A stretch of 64,000 nucleotides of DNA from Streptomyces sp. NBC_00285 (GTDB lineage: Bacteria; Actinomycetota; Actinomycetes; Streptomycetales; Streptomycetaceae). The stretch spans positions 9,486,001-9,550,000 of the forward strand of contig NZ_CP108055.1 in assembly GCF_036174265.1 (NCBI RefSeq). Reading direction: 5' to 3'. Within the stretch, counting starts at the first letter, position 1, and every line of letters starts with the position of its first letter. Under the pieces are notes generated by a model. The model ran no database searches, was not told where the DNA came from, and was given only the letters and a program-made list of their open reading frames with translations. Below are positions 23,999 through 32,453 of this stretch, piece by piece. Both the position numbers and the translations under genes were made by a program.

Positions 23999-25928
23999 GA
24001 CCAGCCTGACCGAGCGGCTGCTGCACTCGGCCGGAGTCATCGACGAGATCGGCAGTGTCGACGCCGGCAGCACCCGGACCGACACCCTCGCGCTGGAACG
24101 CCGGCGCGGTATCACCATCAAGTCCGCCGTCGTCTCCTTCACGGTCGACGACGTGACCGTCAACCTCATCGACACCCCCGGCCACCCCGACTTCATCGCC
24201 GAGGTGGAGCGGGTCCTCGGCGTGCTCGACGGAGCCGTCCTGGTCGTCTCGGCCGTCGAGGGCGTCCAGGCGCAGACCAGGGTCCTCATGCGAACCCTGA
24301 AGCGACTGCGCATTCCGACCCTCGTCTTCGTCAACAAGACCGACCGACGCGGGGCCCGCTACGACGGTGTCCTGCGGGCCATCGCCGAGCGGCTCACCCC
24401 GGCGGTGGTGCCGATGGGCACGGTGGGCGCACTCGGCACGCGCCAGGCCCGTTTCCTCCCCGGGGTCGGTTCCTACGACGTCCTCGCCGACCATGACGAC
24501 GACCTCCTGGCCGCCTGTGTCGAAGGGCGGGTCCCCGAGGAACTGCTGCACGCCGCGCTCGTCGCACAGACCCGGCAGGTCCTGGTGCACCCGGTGTACT
24601 TCGGCTCGGCCGCCACGGGCGCGGGTGTTCCCGAACTCGTCGCGGGAATCGGTGAGTTGCTGCCCGCCGCCGACGGCGACCCCGAAGGGCCCGTGTCCGC
24701 GACGGTGTTCAAGGTCGACCGTGGCCCGGCGGGGGAGAAGATCGCGTACGCCCGCCTGTTCTCCGGCATCCTGCGCACCCGCGACCGTGTGCCCTTCGGC
24801 GAGCCCCGCGCGGTCCAGGGCGCCGCGGTACAGCGCCCCACCCAACAACGCCGCGCGCACACAGCCCGTGCGGAGGGTCGGGTCACCGCCATCAGCGTCT
24901 TCGACAGTGGCACCGACGTCCGTCAGGACGCAGTCCCGGCAGGCCGGATCGCCAAGTTGTGGGGCCTGTCGGGCATCCGCATCGGCGACGCCCTCGGCGA
25001 ACCCCGCACGGCCCACGACCACTTCTTCGCCCCGCCCTCCCTCGAAACGGTCGTCGTCCCGGCGCCCGGCACCGACAGCCGGTCCCTCCACCTCGCCCTC
25101 ACCCAACTCGCCGAGCAGGACCCCCTGATCGCCCTCAGGCAAGACGAGGTCCGCCAGGAGACCTCGGTCTCCCTCTACGGCGAGGTCCAGAAAGAGGTCA
25201 TCCAGGCCACGCTGGCCGAGGAGTTCGGCTTCGACGTCTCCTTCCGCGAGACCACGCCGCTGTGCATCGAGCGACCGGCCGGGACGGGCGCGGCCGTCGA
25301 GCTCAACAAGAAGGACGCCAACCCCTTCCTCGCCACCGTCGGCCTGCGGGTCGACCCGGCTCCGGTCGGCTCCGGCGTGTCCTTCCGGCTGGAGGTGGAG
25401 CTCGGCGCCATGCCGTACGCGTTCTTCAAGGCCGTCGAGGACACCGTGCACGAGAGCCTCGGGCAGGGCCTGTACGGCTGGCAGGTCACCGACTGCACGG
25501 TCACGATGACCCACTGCGGGTACTCACCCCGGCAGAGCCACGCCCACCAGGGCTTCAACAAGAGCATGTCCAGCACGGGCGCCGACTTCCGCGGCGTGAC
25601 CCCGCTGGTCCTCGTCCAGGCGCTGCGGCGGGCGGGCACCCTGGTCCACGAGCCGGTGCACCGGTTCCGTGTCGAGGCCCCGGCCGACACCCTCGGGACC
25701 CTGCTGCCCGCGCTGGCCGCGTTGCGGGCCGTACCGGAAACCACCGAGACACGCGGCGAGAGGGCCGGTGTGGAAGGTGCGGTGCCGGCGGCCCGGCTCC
25801 ATGAGCTGGAGCAGCGGCTGCCCTCACTCACCCGCGGCGAGGGCGAGTTGGAAAGCGCCTTCGACCACTACGCGCGGATCACTCACGGCATTGTTCCGAT
25901 TCGTCCGGCGACTACCCGGAAAAGCTGA
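23952..25928 (+). CDS. Tetracycline ribosomal-protection protein (Otr(A)/TetM-like GTPase)
   Basis: A 658-residue translation-factor GTPase that should eject tetracycline from the ribosome. The G motifs are AHVDAGKT (10-17), DTPGH (74-78) and NKTD (128-131). EF-G-like domains III-V follow, including the C-terminal pattern YGWQVTDCTVTMTHCGYSP and TPLVLVQALRRAGT, which resemble Otr(A)/Tet(M) rather than EF-G. GTG at 23952 follows AAGGA. Otr(A)-type genes are used for self-protection in Streptomyces, but no tetracycline biosynthetic genes are in the window. It may be intrinsic resistance. Confidence 0.88.
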   Translation: MHLLNLGILAHVDAGKTSLTERLLHSAGVIDEIGSVDAGSTRTDTLALERRRGITIKSAVVSFTVDDVTVNLIDTPGHPDFIAEVERVLGVLDGAVLVVSAVEGVQAQTRVLMRTLKRLRIPTLVFVNKTDRRGARYDGVLRAIAERLTPAVVPMGTVGALGTRQARFLPGVGSYDVLADHDDDLLAACVEGRVPEELLHAALVAQTRQVLVHPVYFGSAATGAGVPELVAGIGELLPAADGDPEGPVSATVFKVDRGPAGEKIAYARLFSGILRTRDRVPFGEPRAVQGAAVQRPTQQRRAHTARAEGRVTAISVFDSGTDVRQDAVPAGRIAKLWGLSGIRIGDALGEPRTAHDHFFAPPSLETVVVPAPGTDSRSLHLALTQLAEQDPLIALRQDEVRQETSVSLYGEVQKEVIQATLAEEFGFDVSFRETTPLCIERPAGTGAAVELNKKDANPFLATVGLRVDPAPVGSGVSFRLEVELGAMPYAFFKAVEDTVHESLGQGLYGWQVTDCTVTMTHCGYSPRQSHAHQGFNKSMSSTGADFRGVTPLVLVQALRRAGTLVHEPVHRFRVEAPADTLGTLLPALAALRAVPETTETRGERAGVEGAVPAARLHELEQRLPSLTRGEGELESAFDHYARITHGIVPIRPATTRKS

Positions 25929-25996
25929 AACTTACTCATCAGTCATAAGTGTTGACGGTGTGCCGGATGAGTCGGACTGTAAGGGACATGCCGAAT

Positions 25997-27841
25997 ATGC
26001 GCGCGCGTCTGCTCGTTGTTCTGGTTGTCCTCTGTGGATTCCTGACGGTGGCGGGAAACCCGTCCGCCTCCGCCGCCGGTATTGCCGACTCCCTCCCCTT
26101 CGACGGAACCGCCCTCACCGTGGCGAACGGGCGTTTCGTCGACGCGGGCGGCCGCGAGGTCGTCCTGCGCGGCTACAACGTCTCGGGCGAGACCAAGCTC
26201 GCCGAGAACCATGGTCTGCCCTTCGCCTCGGTCGCCGACGCCAAGAAGTCGGCAACCGCGCTGAGAGCCCTCGGCGGCGGCAACTCCGTCCGCTTCCTGC
26301 TGTCCTGGGCCTACGCCGAACCGGTGAAGGGGCAGGTCGACACCACATATCTGGCGAACGCCACCGAGCAGATGCGTGCGTTCCTCGACGCGGGCATCCG
26401 GGTCTACCCCGACTTCCATCAGGACCTGTACTCCCGCTGGCTGTTCAACTCGGGCAGCTGGTACACCGGCGACGGCGCACCCGCGTGGGCGGTAGCGCTC
26501 GGCAACTACTCGGCCGAGTCCTGCGGCATCTGCTTCGTGTGGGGCCAGAACATCACCTCGAACGGCGCGGTGAAGGCCGGCCAGTACGACTTCTGGCACA
26601 ACAACTACGGTCTCCAGGACTACTTCCTGGCCACCGCCCAGAAGACCATGACGTACATCAAGGCGAACCTCACGTCAGGGGAGTTCGCCGGAGTCGTCGG
26701 CTTCGACCCCTACAACGAGCCCTACGCCGGCACCTACGACTCCGGCCAGAACAGCCGCACCTGGGAACGCGACGTGCTGTGGCCCTTCTATGTGAAGTTC
26801 CGGGCCCGGATGGACACGGCCGGCTGGACGGACAAGCCCGCCATGGTCGAACCGAACCTCTTCTGGAACGGCAACGTCAGCAAGGAGGAGGGCGGCCTCC
26901 TCGACGTCGGCACACTCGGCTCCCGGTACGTCTTCAACACCCACTTCTACGACCAGAAGGCGATCTCCGGCATCCTGATGTGGGGCAACGCCTCCGACGG
27001 CCAGTACGTCACCGACTTCGGAACGGTCCGCGACCGCGCCACGGCGGCCGGAACGACGGCCGTGGTCAGCGAGTTCGGGCACCCGCTGAACGGCAGCACC
27101 GCAGGCAAGGCGCCGACCGTCCTCAAAGCCATGTACCAGGCCATGGACTCCCGGGTGAAGGGCGCCAACTGGTGGTCCGCGCCCGCGGGTTCCGGACCGG
27201 TCCTGTCCGGTAGCCAGTGGCAGTGGGACATCTACAACGGCCGCCACCACGAGCTCATGAACGACAACCCGGACAAGGTCATCACCTCGGGCGACGGCTG
27301 GAACGACGAGGACCTGTCGGCCGTGAAGCTCGACGACTCGGGCACGCCGGTGCTCCGCCAGGACGCCCGGCTCCTCGACCGGATCTACCCGAGCGCCACC
27401 TCGGGTACGACGGCCGCCTTCACCTACGAGGACCGTTCCAGGGACGGCTCCACGACCCTGACCTGGAACCCGGTGCCGAGCACCCTGCCGAACGTGTCGT
27501 CGCTGGTCGGGTCCGGCCAGTACTCGGTGCTGGTGTGGCGGTCGGGAAGCGGCACGGCCCCCACCGAACTCCATCTGCCCGCCTCCTTCCCGAACGCGAC
27601 CACCACGGTCGTCTCCGACCTGGGCACCGTCTACGGCCCGCCGGCGTACACCTCGTCGACCCCGGTCGGAACGGCCCTCGAACCCGGCGGCACCGGCAGC
27701 CGCCGACTCCTCCTCACCGACTCGGACTCCGGCGTCCTGCACTACGCGCTGGTCACCAACGGGGCCACCTCGCCCTCCGCGTCCCTGCTCGGTGCGGCCA
27801 AGTCCGAGCTCGCGACCTGGGTGGCCCAGAAGCTCGGTTGA
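25997..27841 (+). CDS. Secreted GH5 glycoside hydrolase (endoglycosylceramidase-like)
   Basis: A 614-residue secreted enzyme. A signal peptide (1 to about 30, LLVVLVVLCGFLTVAG..ASA) is followed by a TIM-barrel of the GH5 family with catalytic Glu241 (DPYNEPYAG) and Glu359 (VVSEFGHP). A C-terminal beta domain of about 140 residues follows. The early motif LRGYNVSGETK and WxxGQN-like segments are as in endoglycosylceramidases. ATG at 25997 gives the better spacing to AAGGGA; ATG 25988 is an alternative. It ends at a terminator hairpin (27853-27879). The substrate is inferred only at family level. Confidence 0.85.
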   Translation: MRARLLVVLVVLCGFLTVAGNPSASAAGIADSLPFDGTALTVANGRFVDAGGREVVLRGYNVSGETKLAENHGLPFASVADAKKSATALRALGGGNSVRFLLSWAYAEPVKGQVDTTYLANATEQMRAFLDAGIRVYPDFHQDLYSRWLFNSGSWYTGDGAPAWAVALGNYSAESCGICFVWGQNITSNGAVKAGQYDFWHNNYGLQDYFLATAQKTMTYIKANLTSGEFAGVVGFDPYNEPYAGTYDSGQNSRTWERDVLWPFYVKFRARMDTAGWTDKPAMVEPNLFWNGNVSKEEGGLLDVGTLGSRYVFNTHFYDQKAISGILMWGNASDGQYVTDFGTVRDRATAAGTTAVVSEFGHPLNGSTAGKAPTVLKAMYQAMDSRVKGANWWSAPAGSGPVLSGSQWQWDIYNGRHHELMNDNPDKVITSGDGWNDEDLSAVKLDDSGTPVLRQDARLLDRIYPSATSGTTAAFTYEDRSRDGSTTLTWNPVPSTLPNVSSLVGSGQYSVLVWRSGSGTAPTELHLPASFPNATTTVVSDLGTVYGPPAYTSSTPVGTALEPGGTGSRRLLLTDSDSGVLHYALVTNGATSPSASLLGAAKSELATWVAQKLG

Positions 27842-27852
27842 CCCTCTCCCTG

Positions 27853-27879
27853 CGTCGGGGTCGAAGCCGGACCCCGACG
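27853..27879 (+). terminator. Terminator after the GH5 gene
   Basis: A 10-bp stem (CGTCGGGGTC / GACCCCGACG) with a 7-base loop starts 11 bases after the stop codon. Confidence 0.8.
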
Positions 27880-27892
27880 AAGGGGCAGCTGA

Positions 27893-28099
27893 ATGAGCTA
27901 CTCCGCGAGCCAGGTCGCGTCCTGGGCGGGAGTGGTGGTGCGCACACTGCACCACCACCCGGCCCGGCACCCGCAGCCGGGCCGGGTGCCGCCTCTACGA
28001 CGAGGCGGCACCCGGCCCGGCTCCAACGGCTTGAAGAGGTCGCCGAGCGGGCCATCGAGGTCCGGCAGACCGGCGTGACCCTCACCCCGCAGGAGCGCT
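27893..28099 (+). pseudogene. TipA-like MerR regulator remnant
   Basis: The frame starts ATG 27893 and reads MSYSASQVASWAGVVVRTLHHH, matching the winged-helix start of TipA-type regulators. It then breaks up: AGCRLYDEA appears in another frame, and EEVAERAIEVRQTGVTLTPQERFEV (about 28030-28105), equivalent to the TipA segment before its drug-binding domain, in a further continuation. Most of the coiled coil and all of the drug-binding domain are missing. The reading frame is lost, so this is a decayed regulator. Confidence 0.7.
27956..28022. repeat. Large inverted repeat with alternative pairing inside the pseudogene
   Basis: A perfect 21-bp stem (27975-27995 with 28002-28022) encloses a 6-base loop. 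A second 13-bp copy of the right arm (CACCCGGCCCGGC at 27956-27968 and again at 28009-28021) can pair with the same central segment (27976-27988), giving two mutually exclusive hairpins. It lies at the point where the TipA-like coding sequence is broken, so it may mark a deletion or duplication junction. Confidence 0.8.
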
Positions 28100-28304
28100 T
28101 CGAGGTGGTCCACCACGTTGGAGCGGGCACCTCGGCGGTCGGACTGCACGCCGGGGTGCCCGCGGTACCCGTGCCGGTGACGGCGGACCAGCCGTTCTGG
28201 CCGCGGTCGGCGCCGCGCGGCACATGGCAGGCGAGGACGGCGCGGGGGAGACGGTCAAGGCCGTGGCACGGCTGACGGAACGGTCCCTGTGGAGATCTCT
28301 ATGA
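28100..28304 (+). pseudogene. Glycosyltransferase (UGT/GT1-type) C-terminal remnant
   Basis: Directly after the TipA-like fragment the frame reads VHHVGAGTSAVGLHAGVPAVP then VTADQPFW, the nucleotide-sugar binding signature of UGT-type enzymes (normally HHGGAGTT..GVP..P..DQPFW). In another frame RHMAGEDGAGETVKAVARL, the usual extreme C-terminus, follows within 30 bases. The segment between them and the whole N-terminal half are deleted. The end overlaps the last bases of the beta-propeller gene on the other strand. Confidence 0.65.
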
Positions 28305-29543
28305 GGCGGGGCTCGTCCAGTCCGCGGCCACATGTCCCAGGCGCACCCGCTGGGGATGGTCGCCCACCGCCACGGACACCGTCTTCTGCCCGGTCGCGAA
28401 GTCGATCGCGGTGACCTGGTCGGCGCCGCTCTCGGACACGACACAGCTCTTGCCGTCGCCGCTGACGGTGGCCCAGTACGGCTTCGAGGCCGGCACGAGC
28501 GGGCCCTCCTGGAGGGTCGTGCGGTTGACCACGGTCGCGTAGTCGTCCATCGTGCCCGCGACACACAGCTTGCTGCCGTCCGGGCTCATCGAAAGGCCGT
28601 GGTGACGCGAGTCGTTGACCATGGTGGTGCGGTCGTCGCTGGTCGCCGGGTTCTTCGGCAGGACCTTGGTCCGGGTGATCTTGTCGGTGGCGACGTCGTA
28701 CTCGAAGAAGCCGTTGAAGAACGACACCTGGAAGTACAGCTTGGAGTCGTCGGGCGAGAAGACCGCGGGGCGGACCGCGTCCGAGTAGTCCTTGAGGCCG
28801 ATCGCGTCCAGCTTGTCCCGCATGTCGATGATCTTGACCTGCTTGTACGTCGTGGCATCGACGACCGTGATGTGCCGGTCACCCTTGGTGAAGTCCTGCC
28901 ACGGGGCGTCGGAGTCGGTGTTGACGTCACCGATCGCCATGTTCCAGATGTACTTGCCGTCCTTGGTGAAGATGTTCTCGTGCGGCTTGTCGCCGGTGGC
29001 GAACGAACCGAGCTGCTGGCCGGTGTTGATGTTGAGCACGTGCACGGTGTTCGCGGTCGAGGCAGACACCGCGACCCGGAGCCCGTCGGGGGAGACGGCC
29101 ATGTGGTCCGCGCGGTAACCCGACACCCGGAAACGCCAGTTGATCTTCCCGGTGGCCAGGTCGATCGACACCACGTCCGCGAAGCTCGGCCGGGAGACGA
29201 CCATCGACTTGCCGTCCGGTGTGGAGTACATGTCGTCGGTGAACTGGTCGTGGCCCTCGCCGACGCTGTTGCGGATCGCCATGAAGTAGATCCACTTGAT
29301 CGGATCGGCGTTGATCTCCGCCATCCGGGCGTCCTTGTCGGGGATCACGTTGATCCGGCCGATCTTGGCCAGGTCGCCGGAGGACTTCAGGACGTCGGCC
29401 GTGCCGTCCCAGTTGTTGCCCACGAACAGCACTTCGCGGAGGGCGGCGGCGTCCGCGGCGCTCGCGGAGGTCGCGGGGGCGGTGAGGGTCAGGACGACTG
29501 CGGCGGCCATGGCGCACAGGTGTCTGGGTCGAAGAGCGGGCAT
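28299..29543 (-). CDS. Secreted YncE-like beta-propeller protein
   Basis: A 414-residue secreted protein. A signal peptide (1 to about 30, ending ATSASAAD) precedes a seven-bladed-type propeller with repeated blade motifs such as DHMAVSPDGLRVAV, ENIFTKDGKYIWN, HGLSMSPDGSKLCV and ATVSGDGKSCVV. YncE-like proteins are of uncertain function; some bind DNA or ligands outside the membrane. ATG at 29543 has AAGGAG upstream. It is divergent from a TetR gene with a palindromic operator between them, so expression is probably repressed by that regulator. Confidence 0.85.
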   Translation of the reverse strand: MPALRPRHLCAMAAAVVLTLTAPATSASAADAAALREVLFVGNNWDGTADVLKSSGDLAKIGRINVIPDKDARMAEINADPIKWIYFMAIRNSVGEGHDQFTDDMYSTPDGKSMVVSRPSFADVVSIDLATGKINWRFRVSGYRADHMAVSPDGLRVAVSASTANTVHVLNINTGQQLGSFATGDKPHENIFTKDGKYIWNMAIGDVNTDSDAPWQDFTKGDRHITVVDATTYKQVKIIDMRDKLDAIGLKDYSDAVRPAVFSPDDSKLYFQVSFFNGFFEYDVATDKITRTKVLPKNPATSDDRTTMVNDSRHHGLSMSPDGSKLCVAGTMDDYATVVNRTTLQEGPLVPASKPYWATVSGDGKSCVVSESGADQVTAIDFATGQKTVSVAVGDHPQRVRLGHVAADWTSPAS

Positions 29544-29618
29544 GAGGGGGCTCCTTTGCGGCTCATGAAGGAGGCATGACACATCGGAAAATCTGAAGAT
29601 GCTCGGATTCAGAGTTAA

Positions 29619-29634
29619 CTTACTGCAAAGTAAG
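29619..29634. promoter_or_regulatory. TetR-type operator between beta-propeller and tetR genes
   Basis: The perfect inverted repeat CTTACT-GCAA-AGTAAG lies centrally in the 182-bp divergent intergenic region, in an A+T-rich patch. Position and symmetry are typical of a TetR autoregulatory site controlling both directions. Confidence 0.75.
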
Positions 29635-29725
29635 GAAGGGGGGCCCTTCTCCACAAGACTGCGTGCACGACAAACTTGGGCGGCATACGGAAGGCCGGAG
29701 CGTCCGGCCCCGGGTAGGAGGTGCG

Positions 29726-30400
29726 GTGACGGGCAGGCTCAGGGCCCCGACCGGTCGCTACGGCGGCAAGACCGCCGCGGAGCGGCAGGCCGAGCGGCGG
29801 CGGCGTTTCCTGGACGCGGCACTCCAGCTCTTCGGGGACACCCCCGGCTACCGCGCCACGACCGTAGCGGCCCTCAGCGAGGCGGCGGGCCTGTCCACCC
29901 GGCAGTTCTACGAGGAGTTCCGCACCCTCGAGGACGTCCTGGCGGCGCTCCATCTGGAGGTCAACGACTGGGCGACGGCAGCCGTGCTGGAGGCCGTCGC
30001 CGGCGGGGACCACCTGCCGCTCGCCGAGCGCGCCGCGGCGATCTTCCGCGCGTACGCGGCGAACGTCACCGCCGACCGGTGCCGGGTGCGCATCACCTTC
30101 GTCGAGATCATCGGAGTCAGCCCGCGGCTGGAGGAGCAGCGACTGGCCCGCCGGGCGCACTGGGTGGACCTGGTGTGCGCCGAGGCACAGCGCGCGGTGG
30201 CCCGCGGGGAGGCGGCGCCACGCGACTTCCGGCTGGCCGCGACGGCTTTCATCGGCAGCGTCAACGGTCTGCTCCACGACTGGAACGCCGGATGGGTGGA
30301 CGCGACCCTGGAGGAGGTCGTCGAGGAACTGGTCCGGCAACTGCTGGGGATTCTCCAGCCGCCGGGCTGGACGGCACCGCCCGCCCAGGGTTCCGCCTGA
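29726..30400 (+). CDS. TetR family transcriptional regulator
   Basis: A 224-residue repressor. The N-terminal helix-turn-helix (about 18-65, RRRRFLDAALQLFGDTPGYRA then TTVAALSEAAGLSTRQFYEEF) is followed by an all-helical ligand domain. GTG at 29726 follows AGGAGG. It is divergent from the secreted beta-propeller gene and probably controls that gene and itself through the palindrome at 29619-29634. The ligand is unknown. Confidence 0.88.
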   Translation: MTGRLRAPTGRYGGKTAAERQAERRRRFLDAALQLFGDTPGYRATTVAALSEAAGLSTRQFYEEFRTLEDVLAALHLEVNDWATAAVLEAVAGGDHLPLAERAAAIFRAYAANVTADRCRVRITFVEIIGVSPRLEEQRLARRAHWVDLVCAEAQRAVARGEAAPRDFRLAATAFIGSVNGLLHDWNAGWVDATLEEVVEELVRQLLGILQPPGWTAPPAQGSA

Positions 30401-30469
30401 CCGTCCACGGTCCTACGCGGTCATGTGGTCCAGGGCCGCCACCACTCCGTCCTCGCGCGCATATGTGTC

Positions 30470-30655
30470 GCCGACAGCTGAGCCCGCACCCGGTACCCGG
30501 CTCGGCGCAGGGCCCAGCCGCCCTCGACGACGCAGCGGGCCGGACGCGGGCGCCCGGTCCCGGTCGGGAGCGCATCGCGGTGGGGCATGAGGGCCTTCTG
30601 ATCGGTCGATGCTGATGTCGCAATCCGCACCGAACCCGCGAGGCCCTCACTCGTT
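30470..30655 (-). mobile_element. IS481-like transposase remnant
   Basis: On the minus strand from ATG 30588 the frame reads MPHRDALPTGTGRPRPARCV then VEGGWALRRA, very close to the start of IS481 family transposases common in Streptomyces (MPHRNAPLTETGRLRLARCV..). After about 31 residues the match stops. The upstream 60 bases, with GAGGGCCT and AGGCCCTC repeats, look like the left end of the element. The rest of the transposase and the right end are missing. The next bases (30414-30470) hold an unassigned C-terminal coding fragment ending EDGVVAALDHMTA. Confidence 0.7.
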
Positions 30656-30680
30656 CGAGATCACCCCACCGTGAAACCTG

Positions 30681-31532
30681 TCACCTGGCCCCGAGCTGCC
30701 GGGCCGCGGCCTCCACCGTCTGCTCCAGCAGGGTGGCGATGGTCATCGGGCCCACACCGCCCGGCACCGGAGTGATCAGCGAGGCCCGCTCCACCGCGGA
30801 GTCGAAGTCGACGTCGCCGACGTTGCCCGCGTTGTAGCCGGCGTCGATCACGACCGCGCCGGGCTTGATGTCCTGGCCCCGGATCAGCCGGGGCCGGCCC
30901 ACCGCGGCGACCACGATGTCCGCTTCCCGTACGGCCGCCGACAGGTCCGTCGTTCGGGAGTGGCAGTAGGTCACCGTGGCGTCCCGGGCGAGCAGCAGCA
31001 TGCCGACCGGCTTGCCGAGGATCGCGCTGCGGCCCACGACCACGGCGCGCTTGCCGGCCGGGTCGACGCCGTACTCGTCGAGCAGCCGCATGATCCCGCC
31101 GGGCGTGCACGACACGAAGCCCGGAAGGCCGAAGCTCATCGTCGCGAAGGAGGCGAAGGTGACGCCGTCGACGTCCTTCTCCGGCGCGATCGCCTCGAAC
31201 GCCGCCCGCTCGTCGATGTGCGCGCCCATCGGGTGCTGGAGGAGGATGCCGTGCACCGTGGGATCGTCCGAGAGGCCACGCAGGGTGCCGACGAGTTCCT
31301 CGGTGGTGGTGGTCGACGGCAGCTCCACGTGCCGGGATTCGATGCCGGCCTTGCGGCAGCGGTTGCGCTTCATGCGCACGTAGGTGACGGACGCGGGATC
31401 CTCGCCGACCAGTACCGTGGCCAGGCAGGGGGCCTGTCCTGTGCGTCCGGTGAGGTCCGCCGCCCGCTCGGCGGTGTCCTCGCCGATACGTCGGGCCGGC
31501 GCGGTGCCGTCCATGAGCCGTGCCTGAGACAT
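30681..31532 (-). CDS. folD: FolD bifunctional methylenetetrahydrofolate dehydrogenase/cyclohydrolase
   Basis: A 283-residue cytoplasmic enzyme interconverting methylene-, methenyl- and formyl-tetrahydrofolate with NADP. Features include VGEDPASVTYVRMKRNRCRKAG with the catalytic Lys, the KDVDG segment, the nucleotide-binding VVVGRSAILGKPVGMLLL, and the C-terminal TPVPGGVGPMTIATLL. The usual LVQLPLP is LLQHPMG here, a divergence in the folate site that suggests a paralogue with altered kinetics. ATG at 31532 follows AGGAG. Confidence 0.92.
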   Translation of the reverse strand: MSQARLMDGTAPARRIGEDTAERAADLTGRTGQAPCLATVLVGEDPASVTYVRMKRNRCRKAGIESRHVELPSTTTTEELVGTLRGLSDDPTVHGILLQHPMGAHIDERAAFEAIAPEKDVDGVTFASFATMSFGLPGFVSCTPGGIMRLLDEYGVDPAGKRAVVVGRSAILGKPVGMLLLARDATVTYCHSRTTDLSAAVREADIVVAAVGRPRLIRGQDIKPGAVVIDAGYNAGNVGDVDFDSAVERASLITPVPGGVGPMTIATLLEQTVEAAARQLGAR

Positions 31533-31913
31533 GATCCACTCCTGAGCCGATCGAAGGAATCGCCCAGGCGCACGGCATCGAATGTGCGAACCGCTCCCCG
31601 GTGGTGCTCCACCTCAGCGCCAGTCACGGTCCGGACGTCACAGTAACCGACGTGCCACTGCTCGACTGCTGCTGGTGCCACGGCGGTCAGCGCCCGCTGC
31701 GTTCGAACAGCAGGCCGTCTCGGGAAGGTGGGTGAGCCTTGCGGCCCTGTCGGCGCGTTCCGCGACCGCGGTAGAGCGGCTGGCGCTCGCGGATCTGCTG
31801 GGAATCCGGTCGTAGCCTCTGGGGTAGAGCGTGCCGCGCAGACACCGCCGCGCCGAGAAAGTCCAGGTCAACGGGGTCGTCGTGATCTGGACCCTCGGCC
31901 CCTTTCTTTCTCG
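31533..31913. other. Intergenic region with no recognised gene
   Basis: These 381 bases carry several short open frames on both strands (for example 31582-31815 on plus). None has a recognisable product or a good ribosome-binding site. They contain a few A+T-rich bases near 31905. A decayed gene is possible but no family match is seen. Confidence 0.4.
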
Positions 31914-32279
31914 CTATTCGTCCCACGCCTGGATCAGGGTCTGCTCGGTGATCTTGCCGTCCCGCAGGGTCAGCATCGACTCGGAGAGGACGCGTACCCC
32001 GTCGGAGTACTCGCACGATTCGCTGAAGGCGACGTGATCGCCGTCGACGACGCACTGTTCCAGCTTGTGCGTCATGTCGCGGCTGTAGACGTCGTCGAGC
32101 ATCGCGCTGATCTCGTCCCTGCCGTGCAGCACCGTGGGGTGGCTCGGCTGGCTGTTGCGGTCCACGACGCGTATCTCGGCGTCGTCCGCGTAGAGCGACA
32201 GAAGAGTCGCCGCAGTGTGTCCTTCGATGCCCCGGCGCAGTGCGTCGGCGTCGAAACCGGAGCGTGCCGCTGTGCCCAT
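31914..32279 (-). CDS. SnoaL/NTF2-like protein
   Basis: A 121-residue cone-shaped NTF2-fold protein: helix FDADALRRGIEGHTAATLLSLYADDAEIRVVD, then YSRDMTHKLEQCVVDGDHVAF, ending in strands with MLTLRDGKITEQTLIQAWDE. Such proteins bind small hydrophobic ligands or act as isomerases and cyclases. ATG at 32279 has a near-perfect AAGGAGGT upstream. No partner genes help define its substrate. Confidence 0.75.
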   Translation of the reverse strand: MGTAARSGFDADALRRGIEGHTAATLLSLYADDAEIRVVDRNSQPSHPTVLHGRDEISAMLDDVYSRDMTHKLEQCVVDGDHVAFSESCEYSDGVRVLSESMLTLRDGKITEQTLIQAWDE

Positions 32280-32453
32280 GGTGACCTCCTTCGAGGGCCG
32301 CGGCCCGACGAGGAGCGGGCCGCGTAGGGCCTCTTTCCTACGAGACTCCTCCGCCTCGGCGGTCACGGCAAGCCCAGTACGGGCGCTCCGCCTGATGAGT
32401 GAGCGGCGCGGGACGGCCGTGTCCGCGAGGGGGTCGCGGGCGTTGCTGACAAC

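Noticed and set aside
31582..31815. Small ORF in the gap upstream of folD
   Set aside because: It has no ribosome-binding site and no recognisable product; both strands offer similar short frames here.
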